In this document: positions 34,827-42,901 of the stretch, one piece after another
How the letters are laid out: the number at the start of each line of letters is the position of its first letter
Numbering within the stretch: position 1 is the stretch's first letter
Assembly: GCF_050337105.1 (NCBI RefSeq)
Contig: NZ_JAKJSQ010000027.1
Coordinates: forward strand, 1-52,141
Source: Aliivibrio_A kagoshimensis
Lineage (GTDB): Bacteria > Pseudomonadota > Gammaproteobacteria > Enterobacterales > Vibrionaceae
Length of the DNA: 52,141 nucleotides
Reading direction: 5' to 3'
Notes under the pieces: generated by a model
Seen by the model: only the letters and a program-made list of their open reading frames with translations
What the model was told of the DNA's origin: nothing
The model's database searches: none
Translations under genes and position numbers: made by a program

Positions 34827-36137
34827 ATGTTAGTGCGCCTATTTACGTTCAGCACGCTTCTTTTTAGTACGACGCTCTTAGCGAATACTCACGATGAACA
34901 AGAGTGGGGCATTGCCGCTATGGTGCGTTCAGCCACTACCCCCTACAACATTTTCGAGGGCAGTAACCAAGAGGTTGATCCTGCCGTCACCACTTTTATT
35001 CCGATGATGTTTTTTCAAGGTGAGACGTTCTTCATTGATGGAATGGAAGGGGGAGTACACCTGTATACAGAAGAAGACTGGCAACTCAATGCACTACTCA
35101 GACTGCGCTATATCGATCTGCCTAAGCAGTATCAAAACCAAGTGGGTGGGGATACTGGTGATATGGGTATTCAAGCAAAATATACCATTAATGATGACTG
35201 GGCGCTCGAAGCCGATATTATGTCTGACTCCAAAGGAAGGTTACACAGTATAGCGCGAGCGGCGGGTGATTTTGATTTTGGAGATTGGAATCTACAACCT
35301 CTGTTTGAACTGCGCTGGAAAGAGGCGGAGTTTAATAGTCATTATTACTCTGTCACACAAGCAACCGGTGAAAATATCGGGGCAGGGGTCGATCTCAAAA
35401 TGGGTTTGATGAGTCGATACCATGTCACTTCTAACCTCTATCTGCTTGGTGGCAATTATGTTACCCGTTTAGATGATAACGCTTACGATTCTGCTGTCAT
35501 TGACGAACAGTGGCAGGCAGAACTCTTTTTAGGCTTCGGATTTTTTAACGACAAAAGTAAATCAACGCGTAGCGATCTCAGTAACTCCCCTTACGTTCGG
35601 GTGGCGCATGGCTGGGCGACACCGTCGAATATTGGGGATATTTTTACCGGAAATGCGGAGAAAGATGAGTACAACCATCAACTGTCTTCTCTGTTTTATG
35701 GGCACCCTTTAACAGATGAGTTGTTTGGTTTGCCACTGGATATCTATTTAACCCCCGGGCTTGCTTGGCATTATGGCACTGATCATCAATCTTCTACGGC
35801 TGAATATGTCGTGGCTATTAAGGCATTTGCTAATTTTACTTGGCCTACTCAGTGGCGATTTGGTGTGGCAGAGGGTCTCTCATACATCAATGATATTACT
35901 TATATTGAAGAGACCGAGATGATAAGCAAAGACCGACGACCTAGCCACTTGTTGAACTATTTGGACTTTTCGCTGGATGTGAATGTGGGCGACCTGTTTA
36001 ATCATCGCCCTTTAGATAATGTTTGGTTTGGCTACAGTTTACACCACCGTTCGGCCATCTTTGAAAAAGCGTCACAATATGGGCGTATTAAAGGGGGCAG
36101 TAATTACAATACCCTCTATCTGCAATTTGATCTCTGA
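34827..36137 (+). CDS. Outer-membrane beta-barrel protein, MipA/OmpV-like
   Basis: Exported 436-residue protein. The signal peptide ends TLLANT near residue 20. The rest is alternating amphipathic strands with aromatic girdles (for example WQLNALLRLRYIDL and FELRWKEAEF), ending in a C-terminal NTLYLQFDL with the terminal aromatic-x-Leu-like pattern of outer-membrane barrels. The overall pattern resembles MipA/OmpV (MltA-interacting) proteins, which are often around 250-450 residues. The function of the family is poorly settled; scaffold for murein hydrolases and adhesion roles have been proposed. Its ribosome site is within the upstream terminator. Barrel prediction good, family moderate. Confidence 0.7.
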   Translation: MLVRLFTFSTLLFSTTLLANTHDEQEWGIAAMVRSATTPYNIFEGSNQEVDPAVTTFIPMMFFQGETFFIDGMEGGVHLYTEEDWQLNALLRLRYIDLPKQYQNQVGGDTGDMGIQAKYTINDDWALEADIMSDSKGRLHSIARAAGDFDFGDWNLQPLFELRWKEAEFNSHYYSVTQATGENIGAGVDLKMGLMSRYHVTSNLYLLGGNYVTRLDDNAYDSAVIDEQWQAELFLGFGFFNDKSKSTRSDLSNSPYVRVAHGWATPSNIGDIFTGNAEKDEYNHQLSSLFYGHPLTDELFGLPLDIYLTPGLAWHYGTDHQSSTAEYVVAIKAFANFTWPTQWRFGVAEGLSYINDITYIEETEMISKDRRPSHLLNYLDFSLDVNVGDLFNHRPLDNVWFGYSLHHRSAIFEKASQYGRIKGGSNYNTLYLQFDL

Positions 36138-36266
36138 GTAGGTTAACTTTTGCCTTTTATGATTAATTAGTAATGAAAATCATTGGCCGTTAAGTATAAT
36201 TGTTTTTTATGCATCGCGTGGGTGCGTGAGGGTTTGGCGTTCAATTGAATAGGGAAGAATAAATTG

Positions 36267-37019
36267 ATGTTAAAAATACTGTCTACAGTCGCTCTACTGG
36301 TCACCATCTTTGTGATAACTCCAGTGAGTGCAAAAACAACCAATGAGCTCATTAAATCTTTGGAACAGAGTTTACAAGCGGGTGATAACTCAACGGCTAT
36401 AGAGACGGCGGATGCGCTTATCGATAAGCTGATCGATGAAAAACAGTTCAAAACGGCCTACCAACTGTCGGATAAATTTGCGCAAGCCTCTACTCCGGAT
36501 GTTGCCAAGTTCGGGTTGATAAAATTATCATCCGTTTTCAAAGCGCTCTATGACACTAAGGGTGACAAAGGATTCTTAGTCTCAGCGGGCGCAAGTTTGA
36601 TTCAGATGAGTAAAGATGAAGAGGTGCTTACTGTCCTCAGTTATTACGCCAAAGAGTATGATGAAAATAATCCCAAAGAGTATTTTCAAAGGGTAAAAGC
36701 GAAAGCACATACTATGGAGACGGATAAGGTATTACGAGCTGCCTTTAGCCATATTAAATATGACCGTTGGGAGCTGGTTAAAATGTATATCAAAGAGAAG
36801 GTGATCAGTGCAAGTTCTCAGCTTAGCCGTGATGGAACCTCTCTATTGCACATGGCAATTTGGTATAACAAGCCGGATGTGGTTAAGGCGTTAATCGAGC
36901 AGTACAATGCCGATGTTAACCTCAAAGATAAAGAGGGTGATACCCCGTTGAAATACGCCCAACATCAGAAGTTTACGTCGCTGGCTAATTACATCAAATC
37001 GCAAGGTGGAACGCTGTAA
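36267..37019 (+). CDS. Exported ankyrin-repeat protein
   Basis: A 250-residue protein. The signal peptide ends TPVSA at about residue 22, before KTTNEL. The middle is helical with no recognised domain. The C-terminal ~75 residues form ankyrin repeats (DGTSLLHMAIWYNKPDVVKALI, then ADVNLKDKEGDTPLKYA, each a repeat core). It is probably periplasmic and works by protein binding. The ATG at 36267 was taken over a TTG three bases earlier. It follows the barrel gene by about 130 bases on the same strand; a shared role is possible but unproven. Confidence 0.78.
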   Translation: MLKILSTVALLVTIFVITPVSAKTTNELIKSLEQSLQAGDNSTAIETADALIDKLIDEKQFKTAYQLSDKFAQASTPDVAKFGLIKLSSVFKALYDTKGDKGFLVSAGASLIQMSKDEEVLTVLSYYAKEYDENNPKEYFQRVKAKAHTMETDKVLRAAFSHIKYDRWELVKMYIKEKVISASSQLSRDGTSLLHMAIWYNKPDVVKALIEQYNADVNLKDKEGDTPLKYAQHQKFTSLANYIKSQGGTL

Positions 37020-37039
37020 TTTGACGTGTTACTAGGGTG

Positions 37040-37069
37040 ATATTGAGCAAGCAGATACTTGCTCAATAT
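37040..37069. terminator. Hairpin between ankyrin and fabH genes
   Basis: A 12-bp stem, ATATTGAGCAAG (37040-37051) with CTTGCTCAATAT (37058-37069), and a CAGATA loop between converging genes. There is no long T-run, but the A/T-rich stem base gives ATAT on both sides. Likely a bidirectional terminator. Confidence 0.55.
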
Positions 37070-37076
37070 ACTCGGA

Positions 37077-38156
37077 TTATTTATTCGCAGATTGACACTG
37101 TTGAATAGCTCGCTCTAAAAGTTGTAGAGCTGTTTTTTCACATTTCGGTAGTTTAGCGTCAGATTGGCGAATAGGCTTGACTCTCTCTCCCCACTTAATA
37201 TGTGCTGCCCCCCACGTTAACCCTGCGCCAAATGCAGCGGTCAGAATATTACTGTTAGGCTGAATTTTCCCTTGCTCTACCGCTTCACACAGTGCAATAG
37301 GTACTGTCGCTGCAGAGGTATTGCCATACTTATCAATATTGATGAAGGCTTTTTCAAGTGGGATATTAGCGTGTTCGCACAGGGCTTCGATGATACGTTT
37401 GTTGGCTTGATGCGGGATAACAACATCAATATCTTCATGTGTCATATTTGCTCGGGATAATACTTTGCTAGCAGCGGCTCCCATACCTTTAACTGCGCGC
37501 TTGAAAATGTCTTTGCCAATAAAACTAAAATTGAAAAATCCATTATCAGGATCAAACCTGTCCATTGCAGTGCCAAACAGTGGAATAGACAGAGAGTCCC
37601 TGCCATCAGAGTCACAACCAATTTGACTCTCTAACAATCCGACTGGTTGTTCCGTCTTACTAAGTACAACGGCCCCTGCGCCATCACCAAACAGCACGGC
37701 AGTATCCCTTTTACTCCAATCTAAGTAGAAGGAGAGGTGTTCAGCACCAATGACTAGAGCGTGTTGGTAGTTACCGGCTTGGATCATGCGAGTTGCCGTT
37801 TCTAAACCATAAACAAAACCAGTACAGGCGGCATTAAGATCAAATGCAGCCGCTTTTACCGCCCCTAAGTTACGTTGGACTTTTGAAGCAATATTGGGAA
37901 TTAGGGTATCTGGTGAACATGTTGCTATAATAATGAGATCGAGTTGCTCTGCGTTGATATTGGCAGCGGATAGAGCGTGCTCGGCAGCAACTGTAGCCAA
38001 ATCAGAGGTTTCAACATGGCTGATTCGACGATTTGAAATACCAGTGCGAGAGGTGATCCATTGGTCTGAAGTTTCAATGATAGTACTTAGATCGGCATTG
38101 GATAAAATGGATTCTGGAAGGCATTTTCCCCAACCCGTTATTTCAGCATAGGCCAT
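37077..38156 (-). CDS. 3-oxoacyl-ACP synthase III (FabH family)
   Basis: Condenses an acyl-CoA with malonyl-ACP to start fatty-acid or related chains. The 359 residues show the full KASIII catalytic triad: Cys in DLNAACTGFVYGL, His in VIPHQANKRI and Asn in INIDKYGNTSAAT, with the final AFGAGLTWGAA. The chain ends with about 35 residues beyond the usual FabH C-terminus (E. coli FabH is 317), containing a charged Cys-bearing tail. It is away from the fab cluster, so this is likely the second, non-essential type of FabH found in vibrios. The ATG at 38156 gives the normal N-terminus MAYAEITGWGKCLP; the longer frame to 38273 overlaps sanA and is rejected. Confidence 0.9.
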   Translation of the reverse strand: MAYAEITGWGKCLPESILSNADLSTIIETSDQWITSRTGISNRRISHVETSDLATVAAEHALSAANINAEQLDLIIIATCSPDTLIPNIASKVQRNLGAVKAAAFDLNAACTGFVYGLETATRMIQAGNYQHALVIGAEHLSFYLDWSKRDTAVLFGDGAGAVVLSKTEQPVGLLESQIGCDSDGRDSLSIPLFGTAMDRFDPDNGFFNFSFIGKDIFKRAVKGMGAAASKVLSRANMTHEDIDVVIPHQANKRIIEALCEHANIPLEKAFINIDKYGNTSAATVPIALCEAVEQGKIQPNSNILTAAFGAGLTWGAAHIKWGERVKPIRQSDAKLPKCEKTALQLLERAIQQCQSANK

Positions 38157-38178
38157 AGGTTTCTCTTTCTTTGATGGT

Positions 38179-38847
38179 TTAAGGTTGGTCACCAAAAATA
38201 GGCTCTTTAGGACCAAGGAATTTAGGTTGAGCGCCGATGATGAAAAGATCCAAGATCGCCTTACTTCGGGCAAACATCTCTCGAACTCTTAATTTTAGGC
38301 TAGCATACCCTTGCGGTGATTGAACGGCTAAACAGACAGCGTTCATATTATAGTGATTAGCAATGAACAGGGCGCGTTCACAATGGAAACGCTGACTAAC
38401 AATAACCATGCTAGTGAGTTCAAACACCTCTTTGGCACGAACGATCGAGTCTAAAGTTCGAAATCCAGCATAATCTAAGGTGATTCTCTCTTCGGGAACT
38501 CCCGCTTTTAATAAGTCCCGCTTCATTGTCCAAGGTTCGTTGTATGAGCGGTGGGCGTTGTCTCCGCTGAGTAGAAAGTCACTGACTTTTTCGGTATCAA
38601 ACAGTTCAATGGCTGCATCAATACGGTATTGATAGTAAGCATTTAACTGACGGCCAATGTATTTACTGGTGCCGAGAACCAGCGCAACGTCCTGTTCAGG
38701 AAGCTGTTCTACGTTTGAGTATATCTGTTCTGAAGTTGTCACAGACATCATGGTATCTATCGATACAACCGCAATGAAAGTGATCATCGGAAGTAAAAGC
38801 GCGATTTTAATATAACGCTTAACTCGATGTTTCATCGAACTTTTCAT
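38179..38847 (-). CDS. sanA: SanA-like envelope protein (DUF218 family)
   Basis: Inner-membrane anchored protein of 223 residues, closely matching E. coli SanA, which affects envelope barrier function (vancomycin exclusion at high temperature). One N-terminal helix (IKIALLLPMITFIAVVSI) is followed by the DUF218 domain: DVALVLGTSKY, FLLSGDNAHRSYNEPWTM, LDYAGFRTLDSIVRAKEVF, and SQRFHCERALFIA (family landmarks). The start is uncertain: ATG at 38847 or 38835; the shorter one aligns better with E. coli. Upstream in-frame starts would overlap the DUF3392 gene. It lies between the DUF3392 gene and fabH, which starts 22 bases after it, so these form an operon. Confidence 0.87.
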   Translation of the reverse strand: MKSSMKHRVKRYIKIALLLPMITFIAVVSIDTMMSVTTSEQIYSNVEQLPEQDVALVLGTSKYIGRQLNAYYQYRIDAAIELFDTEKVSDFLLSGDNAHRSYNEPWTMKRDLLKAGVPEERITLDYAGFRTLDSIVRAKEVFELTSMVIVSQRFHCERALFIANHYNMNAVCLAVQSPQGYASLKLRVREMFARSKAILDLFIIGAQPKFLGPKEPIFGDQP

Positions 38848-38864
38848 TGAGTGCTTATGCAACC

Positions 38865-39200
38865 TTAAACTTGTCGATTTTTCTGCGCCCATATACCAAT
38901 AATAATAAAGGTTGAGCAAACAATAGCAAGCACCATCATCGGTTGAAGTGAGTGAAGCTTAGATGCGAGATAGGGGCTGGCTTTGATTATGAGCAAACCA
39001 TAACCAAATGCATTAATCAGAATGAAAACACAAGTACGAAGAATAAAGTGTTGTTTACGTAGAGCGGAACGTAGCATGCGGTTGATGTCCCCGCCGATCA
39101 TGACTAACAAACAGGCAATGGCTGCAGTGGCAATCTCATTGAGATAGGGAGTAAGAAGCGAGCCAGTTTGATTTAGAAAGGATAGGATGGTTGATGTCAT
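38865..39200 (-). CDS. DUF3392 family membrane protein
   Basis: Small integral membrane protein of 111 residues with three hydrophobic helices (NEIATAAIACLLVMIGGDI, CVFILINAFGYGLLII, MMVLAIVCSTFIIIGIW). It resembles DUF3392 proteins, found in gammaproteobacteria and without known function. Two ATGs are adjacent (39203 and 39200); the second is seven bases from the GAGG ribosome site and is preferred. That site directly follows a terminator hairpin and T-run of the upstream maeA gene. It begins a likely operon with sanA and fabH. Confidence 0.75.
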   Translation of the reverse strand: MTSTILSFLNQTGSLLTPYLNEIATAAIACLLVMIGGDINRMLRSALRKQHFILRTCVFILINAFGYGLLIIKASPYLASKLHSLQPMMVLAIVCSTFIIIGIWAQKNRQV

Positions 39201-39210
39201 CATATGTCCT

Positions 39211-39235
39211 CAAAAAAGCCAGCAATGATTGCTGG
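39211..39235 (-). terminator. Terminator of maeA abutting the DUF3392 ribosome site
   Basis: The minus strand reads AAGCCAGCAA-TCA-TTGCTGGCTT then TTTT, a 10-bp perfect stem. The T-run is followed at once by GAGG, which is the ribosome site for the DUF3392 gene at 39200. The plus-strand reading also has a T-run (GTTTTTTTG). Confidence 0.85.
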
Positions 39236-39254
39236 CTTGTTTTTTTGTGTTTAT

Positions 39255-40943
39255 TTAGAAAGCAGTACGACGGTAACGGCGGTATTCTGGTTTCCAAAAG
39301 TGACCATCTATGGCTTGCTTAAGCGCAACATCGGTTATCTCTAAAGCGTAGCCTTGCTCCATCGCTTTTTTTGCAACGGCAAAGGCGATCTTTTTCGATA
39401 CACCATGAATCTCTTCCAGTGGCGGAAGAAGTGCGCCAGCTCCATTGATCGCAAGTGGAGAACATTCAGCCAATGCTCGACTTGATTCCATTAACATCTC
39501 ATCAGTGACTCTTGAGGCAGACACCGCGAGGACACCAAGACCAATACCAGGGAAGATATAGCTGTTATTACACTGAGCAATAGGGTAAGTCGTGCCATTA
39601 TAAATAACAGGTTCAAAAGGGCTACCTGTTGCAACGAGTGCTTGGCCATCGGTCCAGCGTATCACATCATCAGGCGTCGCTTCTATTCGACTGGTTGGGT
39701 TAGACAATGGGAAGACGATTGGACGTGGGCAGTGTTTGTGCATCTCACGAATAATCTCTTCGCTAAATAGACCAGGAGCACCTGACACACCGATCAGTAC
39801 GGTTGGTTTTGCATGTCGAACGACATCAAGCAGTGACAGACCGTTTTCACTATGATCCCAATCCGCAGTATTCGCACTCTTTTGAGTTAATCGCTGCTGG
39901 AAGTCGAGAAGGTTAGGCATGCCCTCTTGGAGGAGTCCCCAACGGTCAACCATGAATACTTTTGATCGCGCTTCTGCATCGCTAATACCTTCCGATACCA
40001 TCTGCGCAATGATAGCTTCAGCAATACCACAGCCTGCCGAACCTGCACCTAAAAAGGTAATTCGTTGATCTGATAATTTGCTGTTGGCGGCTTTACAGGC
40101 TGAAATCAATGAGCCGACGGTGATTGCAGCTGTTCCTTGAATGTCATCATTAAAACAACAGAGTCTATCTTTATAGCGCTCTAACAGAGGCATGGCATTT
40201 TTCTGTGCGAAATCTTCAAACTGAACAAGTGCTTCAGGCCAACGTAGTTGAACTGCTTGAATAAAGGCTTCAAGAAATTCATCGTACTCAGTACCCGTAA
40301 TACGGGGGTGTCGCCAACCCATGTACATAGGGTCAGCCAAACGTTGAGGATTATTGGTCCCAACATCTAATACAATTGGAAGCGTGTAAGCCGGGCTGAT
40401 ACCACCACAAGAGGTATAAAGTGCTAATTTTCCGATTGGGATGCCCATGCCACCTATCCCTTGATCTCCTAGACCAAGAATACGTTCGCCATCAGTAACC
40501 ACAATGACTTTGACATTTTGGCTTGAAGCGTTATTTAACACTTCATCAATTCTGTCCCTATTAGGATAAGAGATAAATAGACCACGCCCACGGCGATAAA
40601 TATTTGAAAAATCCTCACACGCTGCACCAACTGTTGGGGTGTAGATGATCGGCATCATTTCAGTAACGTGGTTTTCAACTAAGCGGAAAAAGAGGGTTTC
40701 ATTCGTGTCTTGGATATTACGAAGGTAGATATGTTTGTCCATATCTTTTTCAAATTTGCTGTATTGCAAATAAGCACGTTCTGCTTGTTCTTCGATGGTT
40801 TCGATCGCATCGGGCAACAAGCCTTCTAGATTAAAAAACATACGTTCTTGGATACTAAATGCGCCACCTTTATTTAACAGTGGAGTACTTAGAAGGGCAG
40901 GTCCAGCTAATGGTATGTAGAGTGGTCGCTTGTCATTATTCAT
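39255..40943 (-). CDS. maeA: NAD-dependent malic enzyme MaeA
   Basis: Oxidatively decarboxylates malate to pyruvate with NAD+, linking the TCA cycle to gluconeogenic and pyruvate pools. The 562 residues match the large malic enzyme class (E. coli MaeA 565). Landmarks: IIYTPTVG at the active site, GLGDQGIGGMGIP, the metal site CFNDDIQGTAA, and the nucleotide fold FLGAGSAGCGIAEA. The ATG at 40943 has only a weak ribosome site (AGAG). The leader carries a 9-base direct repeat just upstream. Single gene, closed by a strong terminator. Certain assignment. Confidence 0.96.
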   Translation of the reverse strand: MNNDKRPLYIPLAGPALLSTPLLNKGGAFSIQERMFFNLEGLLPDAIETIEEQAERAYLQYSKFEKDMDKHIYLRNIQDTNETLFFRLVENHVTEMMPIIYTPTVGAACEDFSNIYRRGRGLFISYPNRDRIDEVLNNASSQNVKVIVVTDGERILGLGDQGIGGMGIPIGKLALYTSCGGISPAYTLPIVLDVGTNNPQRLADPMYMGWRHPRITGTEYDEFLEAFIQAVQLRWPEALVQFEDFAQKNAMPLLERYKDRLCCFNDDIQGTAAITVGSLISACKAANSKLSDQRITFLGAGSAGCGIAEAIIAQMVSEGISDAEARSKVFMVDRWGLLQEGMPNLLDFQQRLTQKSANTADWDHSENGLSLLDVVRHAKPTVLIGVSGAPGLFSEEIIREMHKHCPRPIVFPLSNPTSRIEATPDDVIRWTDGQALVATGSPFEPVIYNGTTYPIAQCNNSYIFPGIGLGVLAVSASRVTDEMLMESSRALAECSPLAINGAGALLPPLEEIHGVSKKIAFAVAKKAMEQGYALEITDVALKQAIDGHFWKPEYRRYRRTAF

Positions 40944-40952
40944 TTTATTACT

Positions 40953-40973
40953 CTGTGTATTGAACTGTGTATT
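40953..40973 (-). repeat. Tandem 9-base repeat in the maeA leader
   Basis: CTGTGTATT occurs at 40953-40961 and 40965-40973 with a GAA spacer, a 12-base period. In the mRNA sense it is AATACACAG-TTC-AATACACAG, starting ten bases before the start codon. Function unknown; it could be an operator or simple duplication. Confidence 0.55.
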
Positions 40974-41216
40974 CTCAGGTATTGCTCATCTTTTTTGTAA
41001 TTGTTTTTGGCGAGCAACAGTAGATACGAGCATCATTGCCGATATCGCTACCTGTTGTATTATATCTCAATATTAGGGTTACTATCCATTATAAACGTAT
41101 AATGTTTATGAACAGAAACGAGATGTTATAAAGTGTTAAACAATGGTCTGATTTTTGCTTTATTTGATAATGGTCGATTTTTTGACGGTGAAGTCTTAAG
41201 TTTTTACAAGGTGTTT

Positions 41217-42203
41217 ATGAAACGAATTATTGGGGTAGTGATTGGGGCAGTGTTATCAACAAACGCTTGGGCCTACAATTCAGGTAGTGTTTCTTTTAAT
41301 ATCGATAATGATGGATTACTGGGTTTTGATCAGGGGTACACCAACGGCGTGTTTTTTACGTTTAACTCGGCATCAACGCCTTCCCTAGCGGGCTCTGCGC
41401 CGGCAGGTATTCGTCATGCAGCTATGTTATTGCCTTTTAAGCCAGGAGCGGTTCAAGGTTGGGGGATGGCTGCGGGGCAAAAAATGTGGACCCCTTCTGA
41501 TATCACAGCAACGGAAGAGATTGAAAATGATAGACCTTATGCTGGCCTGCTATTTCTTGATACCTATCTCTATGAATACTCTCCCGGTTTGGCAAATCGC
41601 TATAATTTTATGATAGGTACGGTGGGTCCTAATGCCTACGCGGAAGAGAGTCAAAAATTTGTTCATGATATTGTGGGGTCATCACAGCCGATGGGGTGGG
41701 AAAATCAGATTGATAATCAGCTGGTTTTTGATATCGGTTATGAAACGCATCGTCCACTCTTTCGTCAAAATGTAACACTGAATCAACAAGTAGAAACCGC
41801 GATCATCGGGCGTGCGCATTTAGGCAACTTTCAGAGTGAAGCTGCAATCGGTGGGGTGGCTCGTTGGGGAACCGGCTTGAGTTCGAGCTTTGGCAGTGTT
41901 GGATTCTCACCTGGAAACTATGTGGATATTAGTGTTTTATCATCAAGCCGTAATGGCTACTTTTTCTTTATCGGTGTTGAAGGGCGTTACCGATATAACG
42001 ATATCACCATTGAGGGTGACCGAGATAAGGGGCAGTACAGCGTGGATATTGAACACTGGCAAGCCACAGGGGTTGCTGGTTTTGTCTACTATCAAGAAAA
42101 TTGGGGGACGAGTTTAAGTGTGGCGATGAATAGTCCAGAGTATGAACAAGACACGAATTCATCCTCTTCGCTAGGATCTTTTGAGATTTTTTGGCGCTTA
42201 TAA
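41217..42203 (+). CDS. LpxR-like lipid A deacylase (DUF2219 family)
   Basis: Outer-membrane barrel enzyme that removes the 3'-acyloxyacyl group of lipid A in family members such as Salmonella LpxR. The 328-residue precursor has a signal peptide ending TNAWA before YNSG. The conserved N-terminal block FNIDNDGLLGFDQGYTNG holds the Asn-Asp pair of the active site, RPYAGLLFL follows, and the histidine block is FVHDIVGSSQPMGWENQ. The chain ends LGSFEIFWRL, a barrel-type C-terminus. The ATG at 41217 has AAGG five bases upstream; the earlier frame to 41133 has no ribosome site. Activity is inferred from family and residues. Confidence 0.85.
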   Translation: MKRIIGVVIGAVLSTNAWAYNSGSVSFNIDNDGLLGFDQGYTNGVFFTFNSASTPSLAGSAPAGIRHAAMLLPFKPGAVQGWGMAAGQKMWTPSDITATEEIENDRPYAGLLFLDTYLYEYSPGLANRYNFMIGTVGPNAYAEESQKFVHDIVGSSQPMGWENQIDNQLVFDIGYETHRPLFRQNVTLNQQVETAIIGRAHLGNFQSEAAIGGVARWGTGLSSSFGSVGFSPGNYVDISVLSSSRNGYFFFIGVEGRYRYNDITIEGDRDKGQYSVDIEHWQATGVAGFVYYQENWGTSLSVAMNSPEYEQDTNSSSSLGSFEIFWRL

Positions 42204-42237
42204 CTGATATAATCATGGTTCACTTTTATAGGGCGTT

Positions 42238-42822
42238 ATGCGCATGAAGCTTAAAAAATCGGCTCTTGTTATCTCTTCTCTAGTGATGATGGTCAGTGTG
42301 GGTACTTATGCGGTGCTAGGCAGTTATTCATCACTCAATGCTGCGACTAATGAGACAGAAACACAGTCGTTTGAGCAACTTACAGCCAGTGAAGTCAGAG
42401 AGCAGCGTATTGAGAAGCTTCAAGAGCATTTACGCACTGATACTCAAAATGCAGCACTGTGGTTTCAGCTTGGTAATGCGTATATGTATAACAGTGAATT
42501 TGATAATGCGGTGATCGTGTTTGATTACGCGTTACGGTTAAATAAAATACCCACCTCGAGTCTATTAGTGGCCAAAGCATCTGCGATCTATTACAGCTCT
42601 GGCCAGATAGTGACAGATGACGTCTCTGCCCTTTTAAGCGCGACCATAGAGTTGGAGCCCTATAATCAAACGGCATTAATGATGCTAGCAACCAACGAGT
42701 TTATGAATGTCAGATATCAAAAAGCGATTGATATTTGGCAGTCACTACTCGATTCCGATCAACAAGGGTTAGATCGAGTGACAATCATCAACTCAATTAA
42801 TCAAGCTAAGCAGTTATTGTAA
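42238..42822 (+). CDS. nrfG: NrfG-like TPR protein (haem lyase accessory)
   Basis: Probable chaperone subunit of the haem lyase that matures NrfA. The 194 residues have an N-terminal membrane helix (SALVISSLVMMVSVGTYAVL) and a periplasmic TPR domain similar to NrfG and CcmI (AALWFQLGNAYMYNSEFDNAV). NrfG binds the C-terminus of NrfA for delivery to NrfEF. It converges with nrfA and is not with nrfE and nrfF, which lie 5 kb away. An ATG six bases downstream is an alternative start. A generic TPR protein is the alternative, but location beside nrfA favours NrfG. Confidence 0.75.
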   Translation: MRMKLKKSALVISSLVMMVSVGTYAVLGSYSSLNAATNETETQSFEQLTASEVREQRIEKLQEHLRTDTQNAALWFQLGNAYMYNSEFDNAVIVFDYALRLNKIPTSSLLVAKASAIYYSSGQIVTDDVSALLSATIELEPYNQTALMMLATNEFMNVRYQKAIDIWQSLLDSDQQGLDRVTIINSINQAKQLL

Positions 42823-42850
42823 GCGTGTGAAAGTAAGAGGCAGATAGAAG

Positions 42851-42874
42851 AAAGCCGACCTAGAGGTCGGCTTT
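42851..42874. terminator. Bidirectional terminator between nrfG and nrfA
   Basis: AAAGCCGACC (42851-42860) pairs with GGTCGGCTTT (42865-42874) around TAGA, a 10-bp perfect stem between converging genes. T-runs are short on both sides (CTTTG and CTTTCTTC). Confidence 0.75.
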
Positions 42875-42901
42875 GTTAGTTCTGTTGATTACCCATTTAT
42901 C

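Noticed and set aside
38157..38273. 39-residue N-terminal extension of fabH
   Set aside because: It overlaps sanA and the FabH fold begins at the ATG at 38156.
41089..41111. Inverted repeat ATAAAC-GTATAAT-GTTTAT before the LpxR-like gene
   Set aside because: Only six bases per arm in a very A/T-rich region; chance is a sufficient explanation.
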